Assembly: GCA_002353275.1 (NCBI GenBank)
Contig: DEJH01000027.1
Location: 1 to 49,549 of the forward strand
Source of the DNA: Caryophanales bacterium UBA2753
GTDB lineage: Bacteria > Bacillota_I > Bacilli_A > RFN20 > CAG-826
DNA: 49,549 nucleotides
Reading direction: 5' to 3'
The translations under genes were made by a program, and so were the position numbers. The notes under the pieces are model-generated. The model was not told the origin of the DNA. It did no database searches and saw nothing but the letters and a program-made list of their open reading frames with translations. Positions 24,569 to 31,253 of the stretch are shown piece after piece (position 1 is the first letter of the stretch; each line of letters begins with the position of its first letter).

Positions 24569-27214
24569 ATGGCTGAAAAGAAATACGTTTACGCCTTTGA
24601 GGAAGCTTACGGTCTTGGTAAGGAACTCTTAGGTGGTAAAGGTGCAGGCTTAGCAGAAATGACACATATCGGTGTCCCAGTTCCAGAAGGATTTACCATC
24701 ACAACTGAAGCTTGTACTCTTTATTATGAAAGTGGAAAGAAAATCCCAGAATTCGTTAAAGAACAAATCTTTAAAGCAATTAAGGAAGTGGAAAAGAAAA
24801 CCGGAAAAACATTCGGTGGCGACCACAACCCACTTTTAGTCTCAGTCCGTTCTGGCGCTCGCGTTAGTATGCCAGGTATGATGGACACAATCTTAAACCT
24901 TGGTTTAAATGATAAAACTGCTGCCGCTCTTGCTAAAGAGACAGGTAATGAAAGATTCGCAATGGACTCTTTCCGTAGATTTATCTTAATGTTCACAAAC
25001 ATTGCTAAAGGTCATCCAAGAACCGAAATGGATAAGATGCTTGATGATCTTAAAGAATCAAAAGGTTACAAACTTGATACTGAAGTCACAACCGAAGAAT
25101 TAAAAGTCTTAGTGGCGAAGTACAAGGAATACTACAAGAAGACATTTGGTGAAGAATTCCCAAGTGATCCAAAAGAACAATTATTAGAAGCTGTTGCAGC
25201 GGTCTTCAGAAGCTGGGATAACCCAAGAGCAAACATCTACCGTATGCAATATTCCATCCCATATTCATGGGGAACCGCGGTCAACGTTCAATCAATGGCC
25301 TTCGGTAATAAAGGAGAAACTTCTGGTACCGGTGTTGCATTTAGTAGAAACGCTGCTACTGGTGAAAAAGAAATCTCCGCTGAATATTTACCAAACGCTC
25401 AAGGTGAAGACGTCGTTGCGGGTATTAGAACTCCATTACACATCGATGAATTAAAAAGACGTATGCCAGAAGTATACGAACAATTCGTCAAAACCATTAA
25501 GAACATGGAACTCCACTATCGCGATATGCAAGATATGGAATTCACTGTTGAAGAAGGAAAATTATACTTCTTACAAACCCGTTCAGGTAAGAGAACCCCT
25601 GCCGCTGCCTTAAAGATGGCGTGTGACATGGTCGATGAAGGTTTAATTACCAAAGAAGAAGCTGTCTTAAGAATTGATCCAGTTTCTTTCGATAAATTAT
25701 TATTACCAAACTTCGATAAAGACGAATTAGCGAAAGCTCAAGACAGATTAATCGCTAAAGGTAACCCAGCTGGCCCAGGAGCAGGAACAGGTGCAATCGC
25801 CTTCACTGCTGAAGAGGCTGAAAAGAGACACGCTGCTGGAGAAAAAGTCGTTCTCGTTCGTGCTGAAACTTCCCCAGAAGATTTAGCAGGTATGATCGCT
25901 TGTGAAGGTATTCTCACAATGCGTGGTGGTATGACTTCTCACGCTGCTGTCGTTGCTCGTGGTATGGGTAAATGCTGTATCACCGGATGTGCTGCTGCCA
26001 TTATCGATGAAGAAGCAAGAACTTTAACCATTAATGGTAAAGTTTACAAAGACAAAGATGTCTTATCCTTAGACGGAAGTACAGGTAATGTCTACGTTGG
26101 AGATATTAAGAAAGTTGCACCAGACCTCTCAAGTGGTAACTTCGGTCGCTTAATGAGTTGGGTTGATGAAGCTCGTGACTTAAAGGTCAGAACTAACGCT
26201 GATACTCCAAGAGATGCTCACCAAGCAAAACTCTTCGGTGCTGAAGGTATTGGCTTATGCCGTACTGAACACATGTTCTTTGATAAAGACAAGATCTTCC
26301 CATTCAGAAAGATGATTCTTGCTGAAACCAAAGAAGAAAGAGTTGCCGCTTTAGCGGAAATCGAACCATTACAACAAAAAGACTTTGAAGGCTTATTCGA
26401 AGAAATGAATGGTCTCAACGTTAACGTTAGATTACTCGATCCACCTCTACATGAATTCTTACCACAAGAAGAAGATAAGATCGCTGAACTCGCTAAAGCA
26501 ACAGGACACACTGTTGAATACATTCACAATAGAATCGCTGATTTACATGAATTCAACCCAATGATGGGTCATAGAGGCTGCCGTTTAGACGTCTCCTATC
26601 CAGAAATTGGTGAAATGCAAACCCGTGCTATTATTAAAGCCGCTATCGCTGTTAGTAAGAGAAAAGGTTTACACATCGAACCAGAAATCATGATTCCATT
26701 AACCTTAGACTTAAGAGAATTCAAATTCGTTAAAGCAATCATCACAAGAACTGCTGACGAAGTCATTAAAGAAGCTGGAGTTAACATGAAATACCATATC
26801 GGTACCATGATTGAAATTCCAAGAGCAGCACTCTTAAGTGGAGAAATCGCTAAAGAAGCAGAATTCTTCTCCTTCGGTACAAACGACTTAACCCAATTAA
26901 CATTTGGTTTCAGCCGTGATGATGCCTCTAAATTCTTACCAGACTATTACTCCAACAAGATCTTTGAAGAAGATCCATTCAAGACCTTAGACCAAGTTGG
27001 TGTTGGCCGACTCGTCAAACTCTCTGTCAAAGAAGGTAGAGAAGTAAGACCAGATCTTCACGTCGGTGTCTGTGGTGAAACTGGTGGAGAACCAAACTCT
27101 GTTGAGTTCTACCATAAAGCAGGCTTAGACTATGTCTCCTGTTCACCATTCCGTGTTCCAGTTGCAAGACTTGCCGCTGCTCAAGCTGCAATTAGAAACC
27201 CAAGAAAGAAATAA
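24569..27214 (+). CDS. ppdK: pyruvate, phosphate dikinase
   Basis: 881 residues, normal for PPDK. Start at ATG 24569 with AGGAGG 6 bases upstream; an upstream TTG would overlap that site. An N-terminal ATP-grasp domain (GGKGAGLAEM; SVRSGARVSMPGMMDTILNLGLN) precedes the central phosphohistidine domain with GGMTSHAAVVARGMG (His458) and a C-terminal PEP/pyruvate TIM barrel ending with CGETGGEP. It interconverts pyruvate + ATP + Pi and PEP + AMP + PPi, used either for gluconeogenic PEP or, in PPi-based glycolysis, for making ATP. Thr next to the catalytic His is the residue phosphorylated by PPDK regulatory proteins where those exist. Codon use is that of a highly expressed gene. Confidence 0.97.
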   Translation: MAEKKYVYAFEEAYGLGKELLGGKGAGLAEMTHIGVPVPEGFTITTEACTLYYESGKKIPEFVKEQIFKAIKEVEKKTGKTFGGDHNPLLVSVRSGARVSMPGMMDTILNLGLNDKTAAALAKETGNERFAMDSFRRFILMFTNIAKGHPRTEMDKMLDDLKESKGYKLDTEVTTEELKVLVAKYKEYYKKTFGEEFPSDPKEQLLEAVAAVFRSWDNPRANIYRMQYSIPYSWGTAVNVQSMAFGNKGETSGTGVAFSRNAATGEKEISAEYLPNAQGEDVVAGIRTPLHIDELKRRMPEVYEQFVKTIKNMELHYRDMQDMEFTVEEGKLYFLQTRSGKRTPAAALKMACDMVDEGLITKEEAVLRIDPVSFDKLLLPNFDKDELAKAQDRLIAKGNPAGPGAGTGAIAFTAEEAEKRHAAGEKVVLVRAETSPEDLAGMIACEGILTMRGGMTSHAAVVARGMGKCCITGCAAAIIDEEARTLTINGKVYKDKDVLSLDGSTGNVYVGDIKKVAPDLSSGNFGRLMSWVDEARDLKVRTNADTPRDAHQAKLFGAEGIGLCRTEHMFFDKDKIFPFRKMILAETKEERVAALAEIEPLQQKDFEGLFEEMNGLNVNVRLLDPPLHEFLPQEEDKIAELAKATGHTVEYIHNRIADLHEFNPMMGHRGCRLDVSYPEIGEMQTRAIIKAAIAVSKRKGLHIEPEIMIPLTLDLREFKFVKAIITRTADEVIKEAGVNMKYHIGTMIEIPRAALLSGEIAKEAEFFSFGTNDLTQLTFGFSRDDASKFLPDYYSNKIFEEDPFKTLDQVGVGRLVKLSVKEGREVRPDLHVGVCGETGGEPNSVEFYHKAGLDYVSCSPFRVPVARLAAAQAAIRNPRKK

Positions 27215-27238
27215 TCTTTCAGCCAATTAAATAAATGG

Positions 27239-27265
27239 AGCGACTACTTCGGTGGCCGCTTTTTT
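27239..27265 (+). terminator. terminator of ppdK
   Basis: AGCGACTAC-TTCG-GTGGCCGCT forms a UUCG-capped stem with one mismatch, followed by TTTTTT. Confidence 0.85.
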
Positions 27266-27266
27266 C

Positions 27267-27374
27267 TTGATTCAACAAGATTAATTATGGTTTAATAATT
27301 CCAGATGATTTCCAGGAGCTAGTTCTCCAGTGCTAATAAGTCGAGGAAACTCGATCGGCAGAATCATCTTTTTT
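27267..27374 (+). ncRNA. tandem small RNA unit 1 (fold A, first copy)
   Basis: Complete transcription unit: TTGATT (27267-27272), 18 bases, then extended -10 TGG-TTTAAT (27288-27296). The RNA should start near 27303. Outer stem AGATGATT (27303-27310) with AATCATCT (27362-27369), followed at once by TTTTTT, so the outer stem is also the terminator. Inside are hairpin GGAG-CTAGTT-CTCC and a second arm in which TGC pairs with GCA, an asymmetric loop AATAAG/TCG follows, and a GAAA-capped TCGAG/CTCGA stem ends the arm. No ORF on this strand. Function unknown; compare with unit 4, whose differences preserve every stem. Confidence 0.75.
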
Positions 27375-27375
27375 G

Positions 27376-27505
27376 TTGCTCTTCCGATATTCTTTTGGTT
27401 TAATAGATACACAAACAGGTGAGATGAGAACCCTGGTCGTTCAGCGCCCAATGTCAGCGTGATGAGCAATCATTACTAGTTGACGGCGGTATCACCTGTT
27501 TTTTT
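27376..27505 (+). ncRNA. tandem small RNA unit 2 (fold B, first copy)
   Basis: Promoter TTGCTC (27376-27381), 17 bases, TGG-TTTAAT (27397-27404); RNA from about 27411. Outer stem ACAGGTGA (27415-27422) with TCACCTGT (27492-27499) and a 7-T tail. Internal parts: GAAC-CCTGGTC-GTTC hairpin; CGCC with GGCG; a CAAT bulge; GTCA with TGAC; internal loop GCG/CTAGT; and TGATGA-GCAA-TCATTA hairpin. Nearly identical to unit 3, exactly 130 bases away. Confidence 0.75.
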
Positions 27506-27506
27506 G

Positions 27507-27635
27507 TTGCTTATAGAATAGAATTATGTTTTAATAATTTCACAACAGGTGAGATGAGAACCCTGGTCGTTCAGCGCCTATTGTCAGCGTGATGAGCAAT
27601 CATTACTAGTTGACGGCGGTATCACCTGTTTTTTT
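27507..27635 (+). ncRNA. tandem small RNA unit 3 (fold B, second copy)
   Basis: Promoter TTGCTT (27507-27512), 17 bases, TGT-TTTAAT (27527-27535). Outer stem ACAGGTGA (27545-27552) with TCACCTGT (27622-27629) and a T run. The RNA part differs from unit 2 at only two or three bases, all in the unpaired bulge, while the promoter spacer differs freely. This suggests a recent duplication under selection on the RNA. Confidence 0.75.
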
Positions 27636-27636
27636 G

Positions 27637-27743
27637 TTGTTTTAACATAATGATTATGGTTAAATAATGGCAGATGGTTTGCAGGAGCTTGTTCTCCAGT
27701 GTCAATAAGTTGGGGAAACCCGATGGACAGAATCATCTTTTTT
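27637..27743 (+). ncRNA. tandem small RNA unit 4 (fold A, second copy)
   Basis: Promoter TTGTTT (27637-27642), 17 bases, TGG-TTAAAT (27657-27665). Outer stem AGATGGTT (27672-27679) with AATCATCT (27731-27738), then TTTTTT. Hairpin GGAG-CTTGTT-CTCC; TGT with ACA; loop AATAAG/TGG; TTGGG-GAAA-CCCGA. Relative to unit 1 the TGC/GCA pair became TGT/ACA and the stem TCGAG/CTCGA became TTGGG/CCCGA, keeping pairing and the GAAA loop. Confidence 0.75.
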
Positions 27744-27744
27744 A

Positions 27745-27868
27745 TTGCTCTTCCGTGATTCTTTTGATTTAATAATTGCGCAGATGGCTTAAGTGGACCT
27801 TGGTCGTCCCACACCAGAGGTCAGCGTGATGATTCGTCATCACTAGTTGACGGTGAGCCATCTTTTTC
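27745..27868 (+). ncRNA. tandem small RNA unit 5 (fold B, divergent copy, overlaps a gene end)
   Basis: Promoter TTGCTC (27745-27750), 17 bases, TGA-TTTAAT (27765-27773). Outer stem AGATGGCT (27782-27789) with AGCCATCT (27856-27863) and TTTTT. Hairpin GGAC-CTTGGTC-GTCC, CACC with GGTG, GTCA with TGAC, loop GCG/CTAGT, TGATGA-TTCG-TCATCA. Compared with units 2 and 3 the outer stem, first hairpin, CRCC/GGYG stem and tip hairpin all changed on both sides, while the unpaired GCG, CTAGT and CYTGGTC segments stayed the same. Its 3' part is antisense to the last 16 codons of the gene at 27821-28219. Confidence 0.75.
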
Positions 27869-28219
27869 TTTTTGGTCATCAAAAAGTTTTCTAATTAAAT
27901 TTTCGTCATCTTTGACTATAAACCATCCGATTCTTCTAGCGCCAAAACTAGACTTAATGTCTTGCCTAACATCTAAAACCACATAAGCATCTTGATTATC
28001 ATTTGGGTCAGGGTTTTGAGTTAATTTTGTTAACACATACCCTTCTACCTCTTTTGAATGAGTGATAGTAACGTAAATATAAACATTCCCTTTTTCCAAA
28101 AATATATAAGATGGGTGCATAATTTTGCGGATCCTGCCTCTTTTCGTTTTCTTTTCCACATTGTGGAACCTAAACTCATTTTTTCTTTTAAGTCGTGCGT
28201 TTTTACTTTTCTTTTTCAT
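27821..28219 (-). CDS. small basic protein of unknown function beside the RNA array
   Basis: 132 residues. A very basic N-terminus (MKKKSKNARLKRKNEFRFH) is followed by a compact beta-rich domain: HPSYIFLEKGNVYIYVTITHSKE...LTQNPDPNDNQDAYVVLDVRQDIKSSFGARRIGWFIVKDDENLIRKLF. The layout reminds me of small SH3-like proteins carried on mobile elements in Bacillota, and loosely of PemK-fold proteins, but I do not recognise the family. AGGAGG lies 6 bases before ATG 28219, so translation is well supported. The final residues (DGSPSTSDDESSR) are encoded opposite RNA unit 5 and may be an accident of overlap. An AGGACT/AGTCCT inverted repeat precedes the ribosome site. Ends in TGA. Confidence 0.75.
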   Translation of the reverse strand: MKKKSKNARLKRKNEFRFHNVEKKTKRGRIRKIMHPSYIFLEKGNVYIYVTITHSKEVEGYVLTKLTQNPDPNDNQDAYVVLDVRQDIKSSFGARRIGWFIVKDDENLIRKLFDDQKEKDGSPSTSDDESSR

Positions 28220-28233
28220 GAAATACCTCCTAT

Positions 28234-28260
28234 GAGGACTGAAAATTTATAAAAGTCCTC
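28234..28260 (-). promoter_or_regulatory. leader hairpin upstream of the small basic protein gene
   Basis: On the minus strand AGGACT and AGTCCT can pair across 14 bases. The second arm continues TCCTCATAGGAGG, so TCCT could instead pair with the AGGA of the ribosome binding site. The two foldings exclude each other. This could act as a simple translation switch or as an operator; not shown. Confidence 0.35.
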
Positions 28261-28293
28261 TCACTTTATAAATAGGTGGATTTTTCGAATTTT

Positions 28294-28323
28294 TTTAAAA
28301 TTTTTTGAAAAATTTAATAAAAT
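28294..28323 (+). promoter_or_regulatory. promoter of the esterase-like gene, implying a leaderless mRNA
   Basis: TTTAAA (28294-28299) and TAAAAT (28318-28323) are 18 bases apart, and the -10 ends 6 bases before ATG 28330. No purine-rich ribosome site precedes the gene. Confidence 0.4.
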
Positions 28324-28329
28324 TGTTTC

Positions 28330-29067
28330 ATGCAGTACGAAGAAGTGAGCTGGTATAGCGATAGATTACATCGCGAAATGCATATCAAAATATATGGTCA
28401 TTATGGCTATCCTGTAATTGCTTTTCCTTGTCAAGATAAGCAAAGTGATGACTTTTCTAATAACGGAATGATTAACGCTTTAAGTGAATTAATCGAATCT
28501 GGAAGAATGAAATTATATTGCTTAGATAGTAACGATAATGAAACCGTCTCTTTTGAAGGTTGGGATAAGGGGCACGCTGGATATATGCTTGAACAATATC
28601 ATCAATATCTAATTAATGAAGTTCTTCCTTTTGTCTATGACCGACAGAAAGGATATTGCTATCCATATCTTATTGGCATGTCTATGGGCGCTAGTCACGC
28701 TTCAAACAATTTCTTTAGAAGACCAGAATTGTTTTCAGGCTTTATCTCTTTAAGTGGAGAATTTAATATCGCTAAGTTCTTTAATGGATATATGGATGAA
28801 AACATCTACAACAATTCTCCAATTAATTATTTGTCTAATATGAATATTGATCATCCTTATATCAATATCTATAACCAAAAGACAATGATTGTGTGTGTTG
28901 GTGAAGGCGCATATGAATATTTAGTGAGAGATAGTAATGTTCAACTATCTCAAATCGCACATCAAAAAAATATCCACATCGATTTCAATTTCTGGGATAG
29001 TAACTCGATCCACGATTGGAGTAGTTGGTTATATCAATTACCTTATTTTTTAAACAAAATACTTTAA
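28330..29067 (+). CDS. esterase D/antigen-85-like alpha/beta hydrolase
   Basis: 245 residues, no signal peptide, so cytoplasmic. GMSMGA (residues ~117-122) is the nucleophile elbow G-x-S-x-G with Ser119. The N-terminal YSDRLHREMHIKIYGHYGYPVIAFP resembles the small esterase family that includes putative esterases of the YbbA/FrmB type. A late His (NSIHDWSSW, ~226) is the probable catalytic His, and the Asp/Glu may be in the EGAYEYLV region. Substrate unknown. Convergent with the housekeeping run to its right. Confidence 0.82.
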   Translation: MQYEEVSWYSDRLHREMHIKIYGHYGYPVIAFPCQDKQSDDFSNNGMINALSELIESGRMKLYCLDSNDNETVSFEGWDKGHAGYMLEQYHQYLINEVLPFVYDRQKGYCYPYLIGMSMGASHASNNFFRRPELFSGFISLSGEFNIAKFFNGYMDENIYNNSPINYLSNMNIDHPYINIYNQKTMIVCVGEGAYEYLVRDSNVQLSQIAHQKNIHIDFNFWDSNSIHDWSSWLYQLPYFLNKIL

Positions 29068-29077
29068 TCCCTACAAG

Positions 29078-29103
29078 AAAACGAGGTTTGTGGCCTCGTT
29101 TTA
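29078..29103. terminator. bidirectional terminator between convergent genes
   Basis: AAAACGAGG and CCTCGTTTT pair around TTTGTGG. It closes both the esterase gene and the long leftward rpmH-to-29101 run. Confidence 0.8.
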
Positions 29104-29349
29104 TTTCGCTAAAGATTCATAGAAGACGAAGTTGTTATCTCCATCGATATAGCCGACTTCTTTGCCGTTAATGATGATTGAACCATCATCATCAACATAT
29201 CCGATTTTCTTAGGAGGGAAATATATCTCTCCTTCATCGGTGATTTCCGCAAATTTGTGACCATTGATATATAAGACGTTTTCTCCAATATATCCAACGA
29301 GATTTTGATCGACGTAGATATTCTTACCAAATGAATCAATAATTAGCAT
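29101..29349 (-). CDS. small beta-repeat protein at the end of the housekeeping run
   Basis: 82 residues made of four short repeats of the type GYIG-(N/D)-xxxxINGxxxG: LVGYIGENVLYINGHKFAEI, ...IGYVDDDGSIIINGKEVGYID. This suggests a small beta solenoid or meander with Gly-Tyr-Ile/Val turns. No family recognised. The start overlaps the end of the GlmU-like gene by 7 bases, so it is translationally coupled with it and may help that enzyme. Confidence 0.7.
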   Translation of the reverse strand: MLIIDSFGKNIYVDQNLVGYIGENVLYINGHKFAEITDEGEIYFPPKKIGYVDDDGSIIINGKEVGYIDGDNNFVFYESLAK

Positions 29350-30365
29350 TTTTCATTCTCCATATGGACAAATGGTCCAATATTTTTGTTGTTAGTGATT
29401 TCACTATTTTCAATATACGAACAAGTAATAACGTTATCATCACCCACAACTACATTATTTAAGACAGTGTTAGGACCGATGAAATTCGCTTCTCCAATTT
29501 TTGATTTACCTAAGATTGTGGTATTCGCCAAAACCACAGTGTCTTTTCCAATTTTAATATCAGGAGAGATATAAGCGGTTTCAGGATCTTCAATGGACAC
29601 TCCATGAAGCATGAGTTTCTTATTCACTCTTTTTCTAATTGTTTTAGCAGCATAGCTGAGTTGGAAACGATCGCTGACAGAGAAGATATCTTGAGCGTCT
29701 TCTAAGACATATGCTTCACATTTATATCCATCTCGATTAAAGAGTTTCACTAATTCGGAAAGATAATATTCACCTTTCGCATTTTGATTAGATAATTTTG
29801 GAAGATATTCTTGTAAGAGTTTGTTATTAATGATGTAGATACCAGCGTTAACTTCGTTAATCTCTTTTTCTTCTTCATCACAATCTTTATCTTCTCTAAT
29901 ATCAAGAAGGCGATAGCTTCCTCTTTCTCTAATCACTCTTCCATATCCTTTTGGATTTTCTAATACGGAAGTACAAATTGTTAAAGCGTTATCGTCTTTT
30001 TCGTGTTTGTGATAAACCTTTTTAAGAGTTTCACTAGTAAGTAGAGGCGTATCTCCTCCAACAACGATAATATCTCCATCTTTATTCTTAAGATCAGTGA
30101 CTTGCATTAATGCATGTCCTGTACCTAATATTTCTTTTTGCCAGACAACTTTTGATTCATCTTTAACACATTCTTCGGTGGCTTTTCCTCCAAAGCCCAC
30201 CACGGTGTAGATATCTTTAATATCAAGAGGCTTGACCGCATCGATAACATAATTAATTAAAGGTTTTCCTAAAATTGGATAAGCAACTTTAGAGTGGTTA
30301 GGATCTCTTGATTCCATACGAGAACCTCTACCTGCTCCTAATATGACAACATACTTATCTTTCAT
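29343..30365 (-). CDS. glmU: GlmU-like UDP-GlcNAc pyrophosphorylase lacking the acetyltransferase half
   Basis: 340 residues, whereas bifunctional GlmU is ~455. The uridylyltransferase domain is complete: GAGRGSRM, KVAYPILGKPL, EILGTGHALMQ, VVGGDTPLL, NPKGYGRVIRE, EVNAGIYI, KGEYYLSEL. The left-handed beta-helix starts at ~265 but stops at NIGPFVHMENEKC, where normal GlmU continues to the acetyltransferase residues (His, Tyr, Asn and Lys around positions 350-390 in E. coli). None of these is present, and the following overlapping gene does not encode them. Predicted: UTP + GlcNAc-1-P to UDP-GlcNAc only; GlcN-1-P acetylation must come from elsewhere. Confidence 0.85.
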   Translation of the reverse strand: MKDKYVVILGAGRGSRMESRDPNHSKVAYPILGKPLINYVIDAVKPLDIKDIYTVVGFGGKATEECVKDESKVVWQKEILGTGHALMQVTDLKNKDGDIIVVGGDTPLLTSETLKKVYHKHEKDDNALTICTSVLENPKGYGRVIRERGSYRLLDIREDKDCDEEEKEINEVNAGIYIINNKLLQEYLPKLSNQNAKGEYYLSELVKLFNRDGYKCEAYVLEDAQDIFSVSDRFQLSYAAKTIRKRVNKKLMLHGVSIEDPETAYISPDIKIGKDTVVLANTTILGKSKIGEANFIGPNTVLNNVVVGDDNVITCSYIENSEITNNKNIGPFVHMENEKC

Positions 30366-30377
30366 GACGCTTCTCCT

Positions 30378-31232
30378 TTATTTTTTTATAACTTTTGTGA
30401 TTTCTACAAAATAATGGTCCATAAATTCTTTGGCAACTTTCTTTAAGATTGAGACATCTTGAGAAAGGGCAAAAACAGTGGAACCACTACCACTCATGAG
30501 GACAATCTTAAGTCCTCTAGAGAGTAATGTATCTTTTATTTGTTTAATTTCTGGGACAACTTTAATTGCGGCTTCTTCTAAGGAATTACCAATAGAGGCC
30601 GCGAGTAATTCGTCGTCTCCTTCTTTTAACGCTTTTAAAACATTAGGGATATTAGGGTGTTTGTATTCCCCTTTATCAGCTAAAGCGAATACTTCTTTAG
30701 TGGAACAACCAACATTTGGTTTCACTAATAAAGCGTAATAACTATTTTTAATTTCAATTGGTTCAAGTTTTTCGCCAATTCCTTTGCATCTTGAAGGAAG
30801 GCAAGGAATGAAAAACGGAATATCCGCTCCTAGTGGAGTTGCTAACTCAATTAATTCTTCGTCAGTCGCGTTAAGTTTTAATATTTGATTAACAGCTTTC
30901 ATTGTAAAAGCGGCGTTAGAGCTTCCTCCACCTAATCCTGCTTGCATTGGAATTACTTTATGGATATAAATTCTAAATTTTTGGGAGAAGTTGTATTTCT
31001 CCGCCATCGCATTAATCGCTGTGGTAACTAAATTAAAATGAATTAATCCATTAGAAAAGTCATCAACAGTGACGAAGTTATCACTGCTCTTATATAAGGT
31101 TTCGATTAAAATCGAATCATGTAATTCAATTGGTAACATGATTGAATCTAATTCATGATAACCATCTTCTCTTTTTCTAACGACATCTAAAGAGATATTA
31201 ATTTTCGCGTAGCTTTTAAATGATTTAGTCAT
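30378..31232 (-). CDS. ispE: 4-diphosphocytidyl-2-C-methyl-D-erythritol kinase
   Basis: 284 residues, typical. GHMP-kinase pattern: SYAKINISLDVVRKREDGYHELDSIM at the N-terminus, PMQAGLGGGSSNAAFTMKAVN (ATP-binding Gly-rich loop, ~95), and the third motif VLMSGSGSTVFAL near residue 250. It phosphorylates CDP-methylerythritol in the non-mevalonate isoprenoid pathway, so the organism probably uses the MEP route; no other MEP gene is in view. Situated between rsmA and glmU in the leftward run, as in many Bacillota. Confidence 0.95.
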   Translation of the reverse strand: MTKSFKSYAKINISLDVVRKREDGYHELDSIMLPIELHDSILIETLYKSSDNFVTVDDFSNGLIHFNLVTTAINAMAEKYNFSQKFRIYIHKVIPMQAGLGGGSSNAAFTMKAVNQILKLNATDEELIELATPLGADIPFFIPCLPSRCKGIGEKLEPIEIKNSYYALLVKPNVGCSTKEVFALADKGEYKHPNIPNVLKALKEGDDELLAASIGNSLEEAAIKVVPEIKQIKDTLLSRGLKIVLMSGSGSTVFALSQDVSILKKVAKEFMDHYFVEITKVIKK

Positions 31233-31253
31233 AACTCACCTTTATTATACCTT

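Noticed and set aside
27281..27814. Reverse-strand open frames of 60-76 codons across the RNA array
   Set aside because: They share words such as PPSTSN..SSR only because the RNA units repeat. They have no ribosome sites, and the compensatory changes preserve RNA stems, not codons.
27301..27868. Array as a chain of riboswitches for a downstream gene
   Set aside because: Every unit ends in its own terminator, and the next gene lies on the opposite strand, so there is no target in cis.
27267..27868. CRISPR array
   Set aside because: Only two or three near-identical units, repeats of ~95 bases with no short spacers, no cas genes, and two different unit types.
8485..28219. UGA read as tryptophan (mollicute code)
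   Set aside because: Genes at 8485 and 27821 end in TGA at sensible positions, and tryptophans are encoded by TGG throughout.
29109..29339. Alternative 76-codon frame inside the beta-repeat gene
   Set aside because: It is a shadow: translation is Met/Ser rich without structure, whereas the chosen frame shows clear internal repeats.
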